A program made the translations under genes and the position numbers. A model generated the notes under the pieces. The model had not been told where the DNA came from. It was given only the letters and a program-made list of their open reading frames with translations, and made no database searches. From UBA2942 sp045127535 (GTDB lineage Bacteria > Bacillota > Clostridia > Lachnospirales > Lachnospiraceae), in the NCBI GenBank assembly GCA_045127535.1, contig JBGVQN010000067.1, positions 1-64,000 of the forward strand: a stretch of DNA of 64,000 nucleotides, read 5' to 3'. Below, one piece after another: positions 45,520 through 53,480 of the stretch (position 1 is the stretch's first letter; every line of letters begins with the position of its first letter).

Positions 45520-46191
45520 TCAGGACTCCTGCTGCCTGCGCTTTTTCTCCCGTCTTTCAAAAAGCTTTCTGGGTACTCTGGCTGCTGCCGCCTCTCTGTG
45601 ACTGTGGATGGCAGCATCGATCTGTTTGAAGTGCTGTTCCTGCATTTCTTCCATCTGACGCATGTTGTAATTCAGTTCCTTCAGCATACGGTCTGTTACA
45701 CGTACCTCTAATTCAGACAAAAACCATTCGCTGTTTTGCTGCAGTGCCTGGGTCATAATACCGGTCATAATGGCCTGAAACTGCTGCATTTTGTCATCTG
45801 TTTCAGGTGTTGGGGCAGAGGCTGATGGATTCATAGGGATAATGTTGGCAGCTGCCTTTTTTTCTGCAGTAAGCTCGTCTTCTGCACCGGGCTCCTCAGC
45901 CAGTGCCCTTCGGTTCATTTCCTCTGAAATAATGGATAAGAAGTGCAGCTCGTCATCATTCATATCTTTCAGCTTTGGCAGCAGCATTTTTACCGCTTTC
46001 AGCTGGTAGCCGCTGTCCTTTAACTGTTTCACCTGGCGGAATATGCGGATGTGTTCTTCTGTATAATAGCGGTGTCCCATTTCATTTCTGGGAATGTCCA
46101 TTTCCAGTTCCTCTTCCCAGTAGCGCAGCACGTGGGCTTCTACATTTACCTTTTTGGAAGCGTCGGATATCATATAGCGTAGCTCGTCCAT
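45520..46191 (-). CDS. MerR family DNA-binding protein with coiled-coil tail (RacA-like)
   Basis: A 223-residue protein with an N-terminal MerR helix-turn-helix (YMISDASKKVNVEAHVLRYW, then MGHRYYTEEHIRIFRQVKQL), a variable middle, and a C-terminal coiled coil (about residues 150-205) ending in a basic tail. The build resembles chromosome-anchoring RacA of Bacillus more than ligand-sensing MerR proteins, but a nucleoid role is inference. Ribosome binding site TAGGAGGAACTCC on the minus strand. Confidence 0.82.
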   Translation of the reverse strand: MDELRYMISDASKKVNVEAHVLRYWEEELEMDIPRNEMGHRYYTEEHIRIFRQVKQLKDSGYQLKAVKMLLPKLKDMNDDELHFLSIISEEMNRRALAEEPGAEDELTAEKKAAANIIPMNPSASAPTPETDDKMQQFQAIMTGIMTQALQQNSEWFLSELEVRVTDRMLKELNYNMRQMEEMQEQHFKQIDAAIHSHREAAAARVPRKLFERREKKRRQQES

Positions 46192-46231
46192 TGGAGTTCC
46201 TCCTAGAAAAATAGATTGAAAAGCATTTACA

Positions 46232-46278
46232 AAACTGATTTTTCAGGAATGCAGAAAAATCAGTTTCGCAAATACCGG
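46232..46278. repeat. Hairpin repeat with GCAAAYACCGG tail, copy B
   Basis: AAACTGATTTTTC pairs with GAAAAATCAGTTT over 13 bp, followed by C and GCAAATACCGG. Same orientation as copy A; the stem differs in its inner part but both arms changed together. The following 340 bp up to the insertion sequence hold no gene I can support. Confidence 0.65.
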
Positions 46279-46822
46279 TAGATTACAGGCAATTGCCAGG
46301 CTGTACGCAGGGGTTGCAATTGGCTTTAGAATTATTATAAAGTCCCTCTGTCTGGAATGCACGAAAAAGGAATCGGGGGAGTGTGACATCTTTTTCGGAG
46401 GAGCTAAATTCTTGCTGGGGGATTGGTATGAAAAGCGTGAGTTCACTTTTAGAAGATTGATTTTGAATTAAATAATTGGTGCAGAGGTAATGAATAATCA
46501 AAGGTCTAAAAAATAATGAATATCTGGTTAATAAGTTTGTTTGATAACCAAAATGGGGTTTGGATTATATTTTAGTTAAATATGATAGATTGCAAAAAAA
46601 GTAGTGTAAAGTTTATACTGTACCCATAAGTGTAGACACATTTAAATTTGGGTTCCCCCGAAAATGGACACTCTTTGTTGGTGCTCCCTTCACAATGGAC
46701 AGCATAATTGCTTGTTTCCTTAGTAATGGACACAGGTTTCAGTGGTAAATGATTCTGTTTCCTTATATTTGGACAAATCTCCTTTTGTATGATACTCTTG
46801 AAGAAGATTTAGGAGGATCATC

Positions 46823-47233
46823 ATGAGTAAGAAACCATTTACCGCAGAAGAAATCATTATTCTGCGCCAGAATCCATTTACCTACAAGGTAACCAACTGC
46901 ACGCTATCCTTTACAAAGGAGTTTAAAGAACTTTTTATCACAGAGTATAACGCCGGAGTTACCCCTCGCCAGATACTTTCCACTCACGGTTATGATCCCG
47001 AGATACTGGGTGACCGACGTATATGGGGGATTTCACAACATCTTCGGGCACAGTATGAAGAATCTGGCGGCAGCTTTTCTGGAAGCAGCACTGTTTCCAG
47101 AAGAACCAAAAACACCAGCAGGCCATTATCTGAGAAGGATGAATTAAAGCGGCTCCGACAAGAAGTAGATTATTTAAAACAGGAAATTGAGTTTCTAAAA
47201 AAAATTTCCTCGATCAGAACTACACGGAAGTAG
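46823..47233 (+). CDS. IS3-family transposase OrfA
   Basis: A 136-residue protein with a helix-turn-helix (about residues 20-80) and a C-terminal leucine-zipper helix DELKRLRQEVDYLKQEIEFL. It binds the element ends. Near its 3' end the run A8 (47197-47204) is a likely -1 frameshift site, which would fuse it to OrfB. Starts behind TTAGGAGGATCATC. Confidence 0.92.
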   Translation: MSKKPFTAEEIIILRQNPFTYKVTNCTLSFTKEFKELFITEYNAGVTPRQILSTHGYDPEILGDRRIWGISQHLRAQYEESGGSFSGSSTVSRRTKNTSRPLSEKDELKRLRQEVDYLKQEIEFLKKISSIRTTRK

Positions 47234-47244
47234 GTGAATTGCTC

Positions 47245-48246
47245 ATGAATGATTCTTCCTGTGTATTTGAAATAATCTACAATACTATACAGAATAGCAA
47301 TAATTCATTCTCAGTCAAAGAACTGTGTGCTATAGCCGGTGTATCCCGCAGTGGTTACTATGCCTGGGTTAAAGCTGCTCCTATCAGGGAACAGCAGGAA
47401 CTTCAGGACCAGGCGGATTTTGAACTGATTCTGGCTGCATATAAGATGCATGGGTACACCAAAGGTGCACGTGGCATCTACATGGCATTGATTCATATGG
47501 AAACACCTGTAATCATGAATCTTAAGAAAATCCGCCGGCTCATGCACAAGTACCATCTGGTCTGTTCTTACAGAGGACCCAATCCATACAAACAGATGGC
47601 TAGAGCGTTTAAGACCAGCAATGTTGCAGAGAATCTTCTACAGCGTGAGTTCGAATGCTATGGACCTAGAATGGTTCTGCTTACAGATATCACATATCTG
47701 CCTTATAACGGTGTTTTTGCTTATTTATCAACCATCCTGGACGCTTTCACGAAACAGGTTCTGTCATATGTGATCAGCGAATCACTGGCGGTTGATTTCG
47801 TCCTTGAAACGGTGAATAAACTGATTGATGAACATGGTATTTCTCTTCATGCAGAGACCATAGTTCACAGTGATCAAGGTTGCCACTATACAAGCCATAG
47901 TTTTATTAACATCCTTCATAGCAAGAGTCTCCGACAGTCAATGTCACGCCGTGGCAACTGCTGGGATAATGCTCCGCAAGAAAGTTTTTTCGGCCACATG
48001 AAGGATCATCTCAAAGACAAACTAACTGATTGTACTGCTTTTTCGGAGGTAAAGCCTATAGTTGATGATTACATTGACTATTACAACAACCGCCGTTATC
48101 AGTGGAAGCTGGCAAAGCTTTCGCCGAATGAGTACTACAAGTTTGTAACTACGGGCATATATCCACTGGATATTCCTAACACTCCGGGGCTTCCTGTTAT
48201 CCAGAAAAAGCCGGAAGAGCTGGGGGGTAAGCCTGATAACAATTAA
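47245..48246 (+). CDS. IS3-family transposase OrfB (DDE integrase)
   Basis: An integrase-core protein in the -1 frame relative to OrfA; the frame is open from 47191, so after slippage at A8 the product would read ...FLKKNFLDQNYTEVGELLMND. The DDE triad is visible as LLTDITY, VHSDQGCHY and NAPQESFFGHMKDH. All key residues are intact, so the element may still be active. ATG 47245 is given as the separate start, but translation as an OrfAB fusion is more likely. Confidence 0.93.
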   Translation: MNDSSCVFEIIYNTIQNSNNSFSVKELCAIAGVSRSGYYAWVKAAPIREQQELQDQADFELILAAYKMHGYTKGARGIYMALIHMETPVIMNLKKIRRLMHKYHLVCSYRGPNPYKQMARAFKTSNVAENLLQREFECYGPRMVLLTDITYLPYNGVFAYLSTILDAFTKQVLSYVISESLAVDFVLETVNKLIDEHGISLHAETIVHSDQGCHYTSHSFINILHSKSLRQSMSRRGNCWDNAPQESFFGHMKDHLKDKLTDCTAFSEVKPIVDDYIDYYNNRRYQWKLAKLSPNEYYKFVTTGIYPLDIPNTPGLPVIQKKPEELGGKPDNN

Positions 48247-48485
48247 ATATCAAGAGCAGCATACGAAGGTTATGTCCAATTTTATGGGCACATCAAAATG
48301 ATGCTGTCTAATTAATTGGATACACGCAAAACTGTGTGTCCAATCTGAAGGATACACCATTTGTGGGGTGTCAAAAAAGCAGGTGCCCCACTTTTAAAAA
48401 TGTCCTTGACAAAGGGTACAGTTCAGTTTAAGAACATGAAATGAAAAATAAAATATAAAAAAAATATAAAAGTAAGAAAAAAATA

Positions 48486-48514
48486 TTGCATAGAAGAAAA
48501 TTGTGCGATATTAT
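48486..48514 (+). promoter_or_regulatory. Promoter upstream of the metalloprotease gene
   Basis: TTGCAT (48486-48491), 17-bp spacer, TATTAT (48509-48514). Confidence 0.6.
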
Positions 48515-48559
48515 AAATATGAAGGTTTTAACTGTTATAAATGAAATGGAGGGGTATTT

Positions 48560-49074
48560 ATGAAAAGAATTAAAAAATTTTAATTCTTATAGTTGTTCTT
48601 GTAGCAGTTGCATCAATTGGAAGGGTAAGAGCAAAAGCATATGTCTTGAATGGGTGGATTTTATCAGAACCACAAGATATAAAGTTTTCGCTGAGTAATA
48701 TGGTTGGTCCATATTCTGCCAATGTTATGAATTATGCACCTACATGGGAAGATAAGTGTCCAGAAATAGAAATGTCAACAAATAATTCTACTTATCAAAT
48801 ATTATTTTATGCTGATTACAATGTGGACAATGGTACATATGCGACAACGTATCATCATAACAATAATTATCATACGATTACATTCTATAAGGCATTTACT
48901 TCTACAAGTGATTTATATCGAAATGAAACAATCGTACATGAGGTTGGGCATGCATTAGGACTTGCACATTGCAATAGTGCAGACAACAATATCTCTGTAA
49001 TGCGTGCAGAGGGATTTAATGGAAAAGCATATCCATTAACGGATGATGTGAGAGGGATTGCGGCATTGTATTGA
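48560..49074 (+). pseudogene. Secreted matrixin-like zinc metalloprotease, frameshifted in the signal peptide
   Basis: ATG 48560 lies behind GGAGGGGTATTT and begins MKRIKKF, then meets TAA. In the -1 frame the sequence continues as a clean signal peptide core (ILILIVVLVAVASIGRVRAKA) and a 140-residue mature domain with the zinc motif HEVGHALGLAHC (HExxHxxGxxH) and a downstream methionine (SVMRAEG). A one-base change in the AAAAAATTTT run at 48575-48584 restores the whole protein of about 171 residues. This is either an inactivating mutation, a phase-variable switch or a sequencing error. Confidence 0.75.
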
Positions 49075-49105
49075 TGTCTGTTAAGTGACTAAGGGGAGGT
49101 ATTTT

Positions 49106-49684
49106 ATGATTCGAAAAAGATATTATAACGTATTGATGTGTTTATGTGTGGGGATGATGCTTTCTGCATGTGCAAAGAATCCAGAGCATTACGGAGTAGA
49201 GGCAAAAACAGTATATTTTGCGACACTGGAAGAAATGGATGAGTATGCTACTGTAATTGTCAAAGCTACCCGTTTGGAGGGAGAAAAGGCGGTTCTTGCA
49301 AAGCAGGACGGTTATATCACATCCGGATATTCTTATTCCACTGTAAAGATTACAGAGATTTATAAAGATATATCCGGTCAGTTACAGGCAGGAGATGAAA
49401 TCACACTTCTGGAAAATGAAGTGTATGATGAAGAAGAAAATATCGTGTATCATATTGCCGGCTATAATATGATGGTGCCGGAAGAAGAGTATCTGCTGTT
49501 TCTTACAAAAAATACAGCAAATGGATCTGATTATTATGTTTCAGCCGGTGTGAATTATGGGACTGTTTCTCTTGGAGAGGATGGCAGAACCATACAAAGA
49601 AAGGATAGCAGAGGAAATGCGGTTTCCGAATTCAGTGCTTATACAGAAATCTGGGAAGCCGCAAAGGAAAAGTATATTGAGTAA
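49106..49684 (+). CDS. Lipoprotein of unknown function
   Basis: A 192-residue protein starting at ATG 49106 behind GGGGAGGTATTTT. It has a lipoprotein signal peptide with lipobox LSAC (cleavage before C23). The mature part is mostly beta-rich with VIVKATRLEGE, KITEIYKDISG and MVPEEEYLLFL, similar in feel to small OB-fold-like surface lipoproteins found next to zinc metalloproteases. It follows the protease gene by 31 bp and is likely in the same operon. Confidence 0.8.
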   Translation: MIRKRYYNVLMCLCVGMMLSACAKNPEHYGVEAKTVYFATLEEMDEYATVIVKATRLEGEKAVLAKQDGYITSGYSYSTVKITEIYKDISGQLQAGDEITLLENEVYDEEENIVYHIAGYNMMVPEEEYLLFLTKNTANGSDYYVSAGVNYGTVSLGEDGRTIQRKDSRGNAVSEFSAYTEIWEAAKEKYIE

Positions 49685-49905
49685 GATGACAGTGTATGAT
49701 AATATCTGAAAAGTATACTGGCATCAGACAGTGAGGAGCTGTTGTAAAAGCAGATGGACATTCTGCCGGAGCAATGGCTCCATTTTTGTGGTGGAAAACA
49801 GATAAATCCGTCTGATTGCAGAGAGAGTCTGGAAAAATTAAGCAAAGCTTTCATGTCAACATTTTAGGAAAGTTTCAATGTGAGGAGAGTTTAGAAAAGT
49901 TTCAA

Positions 49906-49934
49906 TTGACGAATGGATTTCAGCCTGTTAAAAT
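49906..49934 (+). promoter_or_regulatory. SigA-type promoter of the DEAD-box helicase gene
   Basis: TTGACG (49906-49911), 17-bp spacer, TAAAAT (49929-49934). About 245 nt of leader precede the helicase start; long leaders are common for cold-shock helicases. The leader is open in the helicase frame for 80 codons but has no suitable ribosome binding site. Confidence 0.65.
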
Positions 49935-50182
49935 GATGAATTGTGTGCTTTTATCTGCGGAGGGATGAATTCGGGATTGGGGCATACACTGTTTACAGGG
50001 TAGTTGAATTTGATATATATGTGCAGGCCCTTTGTGAAAAGAGTGTAGGAAAGTACAGTCTGTGGGAGCTTGTTGGATCGTTGGAGAGTGAAACAAAAGA
50101 GGTTTTGCTTGGAGGGTCTGTGGATGATCAGGACACAGACTGGGTATGCGTATGGGTTGCGCTGGAAGAAATGAGGTATGAT

Positions 50183-51856
50183 ATGGAAACTATGAAATTT
50201 GAGGATATGCAGTTACAGGATGAAATATTAAGAGCAGTACAGGATATGGGCTTTGAGGAGGCTTCTCCCATTCAGACAAGAGCCATTCCGCTGCAGTTAG
50301 AGGGGCTGGATATTATTGGGCAGGCACAGACCGGTACAGGTAAGACTGCGGCTTTTGGTATTCCGCTGTTACAGAAAATCGACCCGGAGAATCGTAAGAC
50401 ACAGGCAGTTGTATTGTGTCCCACCAGAGAACTGGCCATTCAGGTGGCAGAAGAACTGCGTAAGCTGGCCAAGTATATGCATGGCATCCGGGTACTGCCC
50501 ATTTATGGCGGGCAGGACATTGGAACCCAGATTCGTTCTTTAAAGGGCGGTGTGCAGGTCATTGTAGGTACACCGGGACGTGTTATGGACCATATGCGCA
50601 GACATACTTTGAAATTTGAGCATTTGCATACAGTTGTACTGGATGAGGCAGATGAAATGCTGGATATGGGCTTTTTAGAAGATATTGAGACCATTTTGGA
50701 GGCTGCACCGGAGGAGCGTCAGACAGTGATGTTTTCTGCTACTATGCCGGAGGAGATCCAGAACATTGCTGCCAGATTCCAGAAGGAGCCACAGCTGGTG
50801 CGTGTATTAAAGAAGGAATTAACCGTTCCTGCCATTGAGCAGTATTATTATATGGTAAAGGCCAAGGATAAGTTAGAGGTACTGTGCAGACTGCTGGATA
50901 TGTACAGTCCAAAGCTGTCTCTGGTATTTTGCAACACCAAGAAGCAGGTAGATGATCTGGTGGTAGGTCTCCAGGGCAGAGGCTATTTTGCAGAGGGACT
51001 GCATGGAGATTTAAAGCAGAATCTCCGTGACAGAGTGATGCAGGGCTTCAGAACCGGTAATACAGATATTCTGGTGGCAACAGATGTGGCAGCCAGAGGC
51101 ATTGATGTAGATGACGTAGAGGCAGTATTTAACTATGATGTGCCACAGGATGAGGAGTATTATGTACACCGCATCGGCCGTACCGGACGTGCAGGCAGAG
51201 ACGGTCTGGCATTCTCCTTTGTAGTAGGCAGAGAGATTTACAAGTTAAAGGACATCCAGCGTTACTGTAAGACCAAGATCCAGGAAAAACCAATTCCTTC
51301 CATGTCTGATGTAAGCCGCATTAAGATCGACAGCCTCCTGACCCGTATGGATGAGATTGTGGCAGAAGAAGATTTGAGCCGCTTTATTACTGCCATTGAG
51401 GCGAAGATGGAGACTGCAGATTATTCTACTGTAGAACTGGCAGCCGCCCTGATGAAAATGTCCCTTGGTGATGAGGGTGAGGAAATTGATGAGACACCTT
51501 ATGCATCCTTTGGAAAAGAAGATGGCAGAGGCAGAAAGGGCAGAGGCAGAGATCGTTCCGGTGAAAGAAGCGGAAGATACGGCCGCAAAGGAAGTGAGGG
51601 CAGCCGTCAGGCAGAGCCAGGTATGGTGCGCCTGTTCCTGAATATGGGTCATAACATGGGTGTCCGTCCTGGTGATATTGTAGGGGCAGTAGCAGGTGAG
51701 TCTGGTATTTCCGGAAAAGTGATTGGCCATATTGATATTTACGACAGATATTCCTTTGTAGAAGTGCCGGAGGGCAGTGTGAAAAAGGTATGCAAGGGAA
51801 TGAAGAATTGCAAGATCAAGGGAAAATCTGTGAATGTGGAAATTGCAAATAGCTGA
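50183..51856 (+). CDS. DEAD-box ATP-dependent RNA helicase with DbpA-type RNA-binding domain
   Basis: A 557-residue helicase. Motifs: Q motif near MGFEEASPIQ, Walker A AQTGTGKT, PTRELAIQ, DEADEMLD, SAT, then in domain 2 VFCNTKKQVDDL, VATDVAARGIDV and HRIGRTGRAG. A basic RG-rich linker (GRGRKGRGRDRSGERSGR-like, about residues 450-480) leads to a C-terminal DbpA RNA-binding fold (MVRLFLNMGHNMGVRPGDIV). It resembles DeaD/CsdA and acts in ribosome assembly or RNA decay in the cold. I place the start at 50183 behind GAGG; other in-frame ATGs lie at 50171 and 50192. Confidence 0.93.
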   Translation: METMKFEDMQLQDEILRAVQDMGFEEASPIQTRAIPLQLEGLDIIGQAQTGTGKTAAFGIPLLQKIDPENRKTQAVVLCPTRELAIQVAEELRKLAKYMHGIRVLPIYGGQDIGTQIRSLKGGVQVIVGTPGRVMDHMRRHTLKFEHLHTVVLDEADEMLDMGFLEDIETILEAAPEERQTVMFSATMPEEIQNIAARFQKEPQLVRVLKKELTVPAIEQYYYMVKAKDKLEVLCRLLDMYSPKLSLVFCNTKKQVDDLVVGLQGRGYFAEGLHGDLKQNLRDRVMQGFRTGNTDILVATDVAARGIDVDDVEAVFNYDVPQDEEYYVHRIGRTGRAGRDGLAFSFVVGREIYKLKDIQRYCKTKIQEKPIPSMSDVSRIKIDSLLTRMDEIVAEEDLSRFITAIEAKMETADYSTVELAAALMKMSLGDEGEEIDETPYASFGKEDGRGRKGRGRDRSGERSGRYGRKGSEGSRQAEPGMVRLFLNMGHNMGVRPGDIVGAVAGESGISGKVIGHIDIYDRYSFVEVPEGSVKKVCKGMKNCKIKGKSVNVEIANS

Positions 51857-52025
51857 GAATTGTTTAAAATTCATTGATTTGCGGTATTTTCATTTTCAAA
51901 AATGTGTGATATGATGTATTGTGATTTTTCTTTTGATATGATACGATAGTAAGGTAGAAGAAAAATATATTTCGTATATTAAAGTTATCGACAGATAAAA
52001 GTGGCAGCTACTCTAGGAGGCATTT

Positions 52026-52613
52026 ATGAAGAATTTAATATTAGTGACATCCCCGCCGGCTTGTGGAAAAACATTTATCAGCAAGCAGCTGGCAAAGCAC
52101 TTGAAGCATGTTGTATATTTGGATAAGGATACCTTGATTGTGCTGAGTAAGCAGATCTTTGTGGTAGCGAATGAAGAATATAACAGAAGCTCCGATTTCT
52201 TTGAAGAGAATATCCGGGATTATGAATATCGCTGTGTTGAAGATCTGGCATTAGAAGCATTGGAATATGCAGATAATGTCCTCATTAATGCACCTTTTAC
52301 CCAGGAAATCCGGGATAGGGAATGGGTTGAGGCTATGGAGGCCCGTTTGAAAAAATTAGGCGCCAAGCTGGTGATCATCTGGGTTGTAACTGATCCTGAA
52401 GTCTGTCATCAGAGAATGATTGCACGTAACTCTGACAGAGATACCTGGAAGTTAGAGAATTGGGATGAATATATTTCCAAGATCAACTTTGAAATACCAT
52501 ATGACATTGTAGCGCCAGGAGATGACCAGATGGAACTGAAGCTGTTCTATAATTCTTCTGACGAGGAGTTTAAGGAGTCTCTCCAGCGCATCTGCAGCGA
52601 GCTGGAAGATTAA
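52026..52613 (+). CDS. P-loop kinase-like ATP-binding protein (AAA_33)
   Basis: A 195-residue single-domain P-loop protein. Its Walker A SPPACGKTF lacks the first canonical glycine, as in several zeta-toxin/AAA_33 kinases; the likely Walker B is VLINAPF (about residue 85) and the lid includes RMIARNSDRDTW. It probably phosphorylates a small molecule; no antitoxin gene is adjacent. Start follows TCTAGGAGGCATTT. Its promoter region carries GATATGATACGATAGT, also found upstream of the AI-2E family gene. Confidence 0.8.
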   Translation: MKNLILVTSPPACGKTFISKQLAKHLKHVVYLDKDTLIVLSKQIFVVANEEYNRSSDFFEENIRDYEYRCVEDLALEALEYADNVLINAPFTQEIRDREWVEAMEARLKKLGAKLVIIWVVTDPEVCHQRMIARNSDRDTWKLENWDEYISKINFEIPYDIVAPGDDQMELKLFYNSSDEEFKESLQRICSELED

Positions 52614-52644
52614 TTGGCTTTTTTGATAATAAAACTTGTTTGAA

Positions 52645-52687
52645 AGTGTCTTTTCTTAAATGTAATTTAGGAAAGGCACTTTTTTTT
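52645..52687 (+). terminator. Terminator after the P-loop kinase gene
   Basis: AGTGTCTTTTC-TAAAT (52645) pairs with ATTTA-GAAAGGCACT (ending 52680), followed by seven T. Confidence 0.82.
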
Positions 52688-52717
52688 CAGCCAAAGCATT
52701 GTGCCCCACGCAGATAG

Positions 52718-52746
52718 TTGTAAGAAATTTGTAATTGTTGTATACT
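52718..52746 (+). promoter_or_regulatory. Promoter of the nfeD-flotillin operon
   Basis: TTGTAA (52718-52723), 17-bp spacer, TATACT (52741-52746). Confidence 0.65.
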
Positions 52747-52796
52747 AAGATTACTTGTACAATATATGTACAGCAGCCAGGGACAGGAGGGATGGC

Positions 52797-53462
52797 ATGG
52801 AACGTATATATACCATATGTATGCTGATAGGTTTTCTTGTACCGCTGTTATTGTTTGTATTTGGAAGTGTTCTGCATGTGCTCAACGGTCTGGATGATGC
52901 TTTGGGAGGCTTATTGGACGGACTGGACATAGGTGGGGATTTCAGCTTGGAAATGGGAGACACTTGCGTATCCTTGCTGCCGCTTTCTATACACAGCATC
53001 AGCGCTGCCCTTCTGGGGTTTGGAGCCATAGGAAAGCTGGTATATAAGGGAGATCATTTACTGATATCAGTTGTGGCAGCCGGTTTCAGCGGATATATTC
53101 TGGCAGTTCTGATACAAACCCTGATTCAGAAGCTGAAGCGGACAGAACATACTACCTATTCTACAGAACAGCTGCTGTTGTTTGAGGCAAAGGTAGTCAA
53201 CACCATTGTGGAAGGAGGTTTTGGATCCATTTGTATATGTACTCCCGATGGAGTCAGCCGTACATACCCGGCAAAGGCAGCAGATGCATCCCTGCGAATC
53301 AGATCAGAAACTCAGGTACGTATCCTGAAGTTTGAAAAGGATGTAGCCATTGTAGATGAGGTACTGCCGGTGAGCCGGTATTTAGCTGCCGAAGAAAGGG
53401 CAGAACAGCTGGCCTCGGAGGAAAATGTGTTACAGGTAACAAAATCCCAACAGGAATTATAA
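52797..53462 (+). CDS. NfeD-like membrane protein (YuaF/YqiJ-like), flotillin partner
   Basis: A 221-residue protein with three hydrophobic segments (about 5-27, 55-72 and 84-105) and a C-terminal OB-fold-like domain (about 125-200) typical of short NfeD proteins. It precedes the flotillin gene by 18 bp; NfeD-flotillin pairing is conserved in many bacteria and the two act together in membrane microdomains. Start at ATG 52797 behind CAGGAGG. Confidence 0.85.
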   Translation: MERIYTICMLIGFLVPLLLFVFGSVLHVLNGLDDALGGLLDGLDIGGDFSLEMGDTCVSLLPLSIHSISAALLGFGAIGKLVYKGDHLLISVVAAGFSGYILAVLIQTLIQKLKRTEHTTYSTEQLLLFEAKVVNTIVEGGFGSICICTPDGVSRTYPAKAADASLRIRSETQVRILKFEKDVAIVDEVLPVSRYLAAEERAEQLASEENVLQVTKSQQEL

Positions 53463-53480
53463 AGAAAAGAGGAACAGAAT

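Larger units (their letters stand above)
46619..48420 (+). mobile_element. IS3-family insertion sequence
   Basis: An 1802-bp element delimited by TGTACCC (46619-46625) and GGGTACA (48414-48420); one more pair of matching bases extends outwards on each side. It encodes orfA and orfB in the IS3 arrangement. No target duplication is visible at these ends, which suggests an old insertion. Both subterminal regions carry five copies of a 7-bp motif (GGACA core): left 46633, 46664, 46695, 46726 (31-bp steps) and 46769; right, inverted, at 48273, 48305, 48337, 48369, 48401 (32-bp steps). Confidence 0.9.

Noticed and set aside
45421..45711. 96-codon plus-strand frame overlapping the MerR gene
   Set aside because: Mostly antisense to the MerR coding sequence; shadow frame.
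49943..50182. Long N-terminal extension of the DEAD-box helicase and a 12-codon frame at 49965
   Set aside because: No suitably spaced ribosome binding site; the Q-motif domain begins right after 50183.
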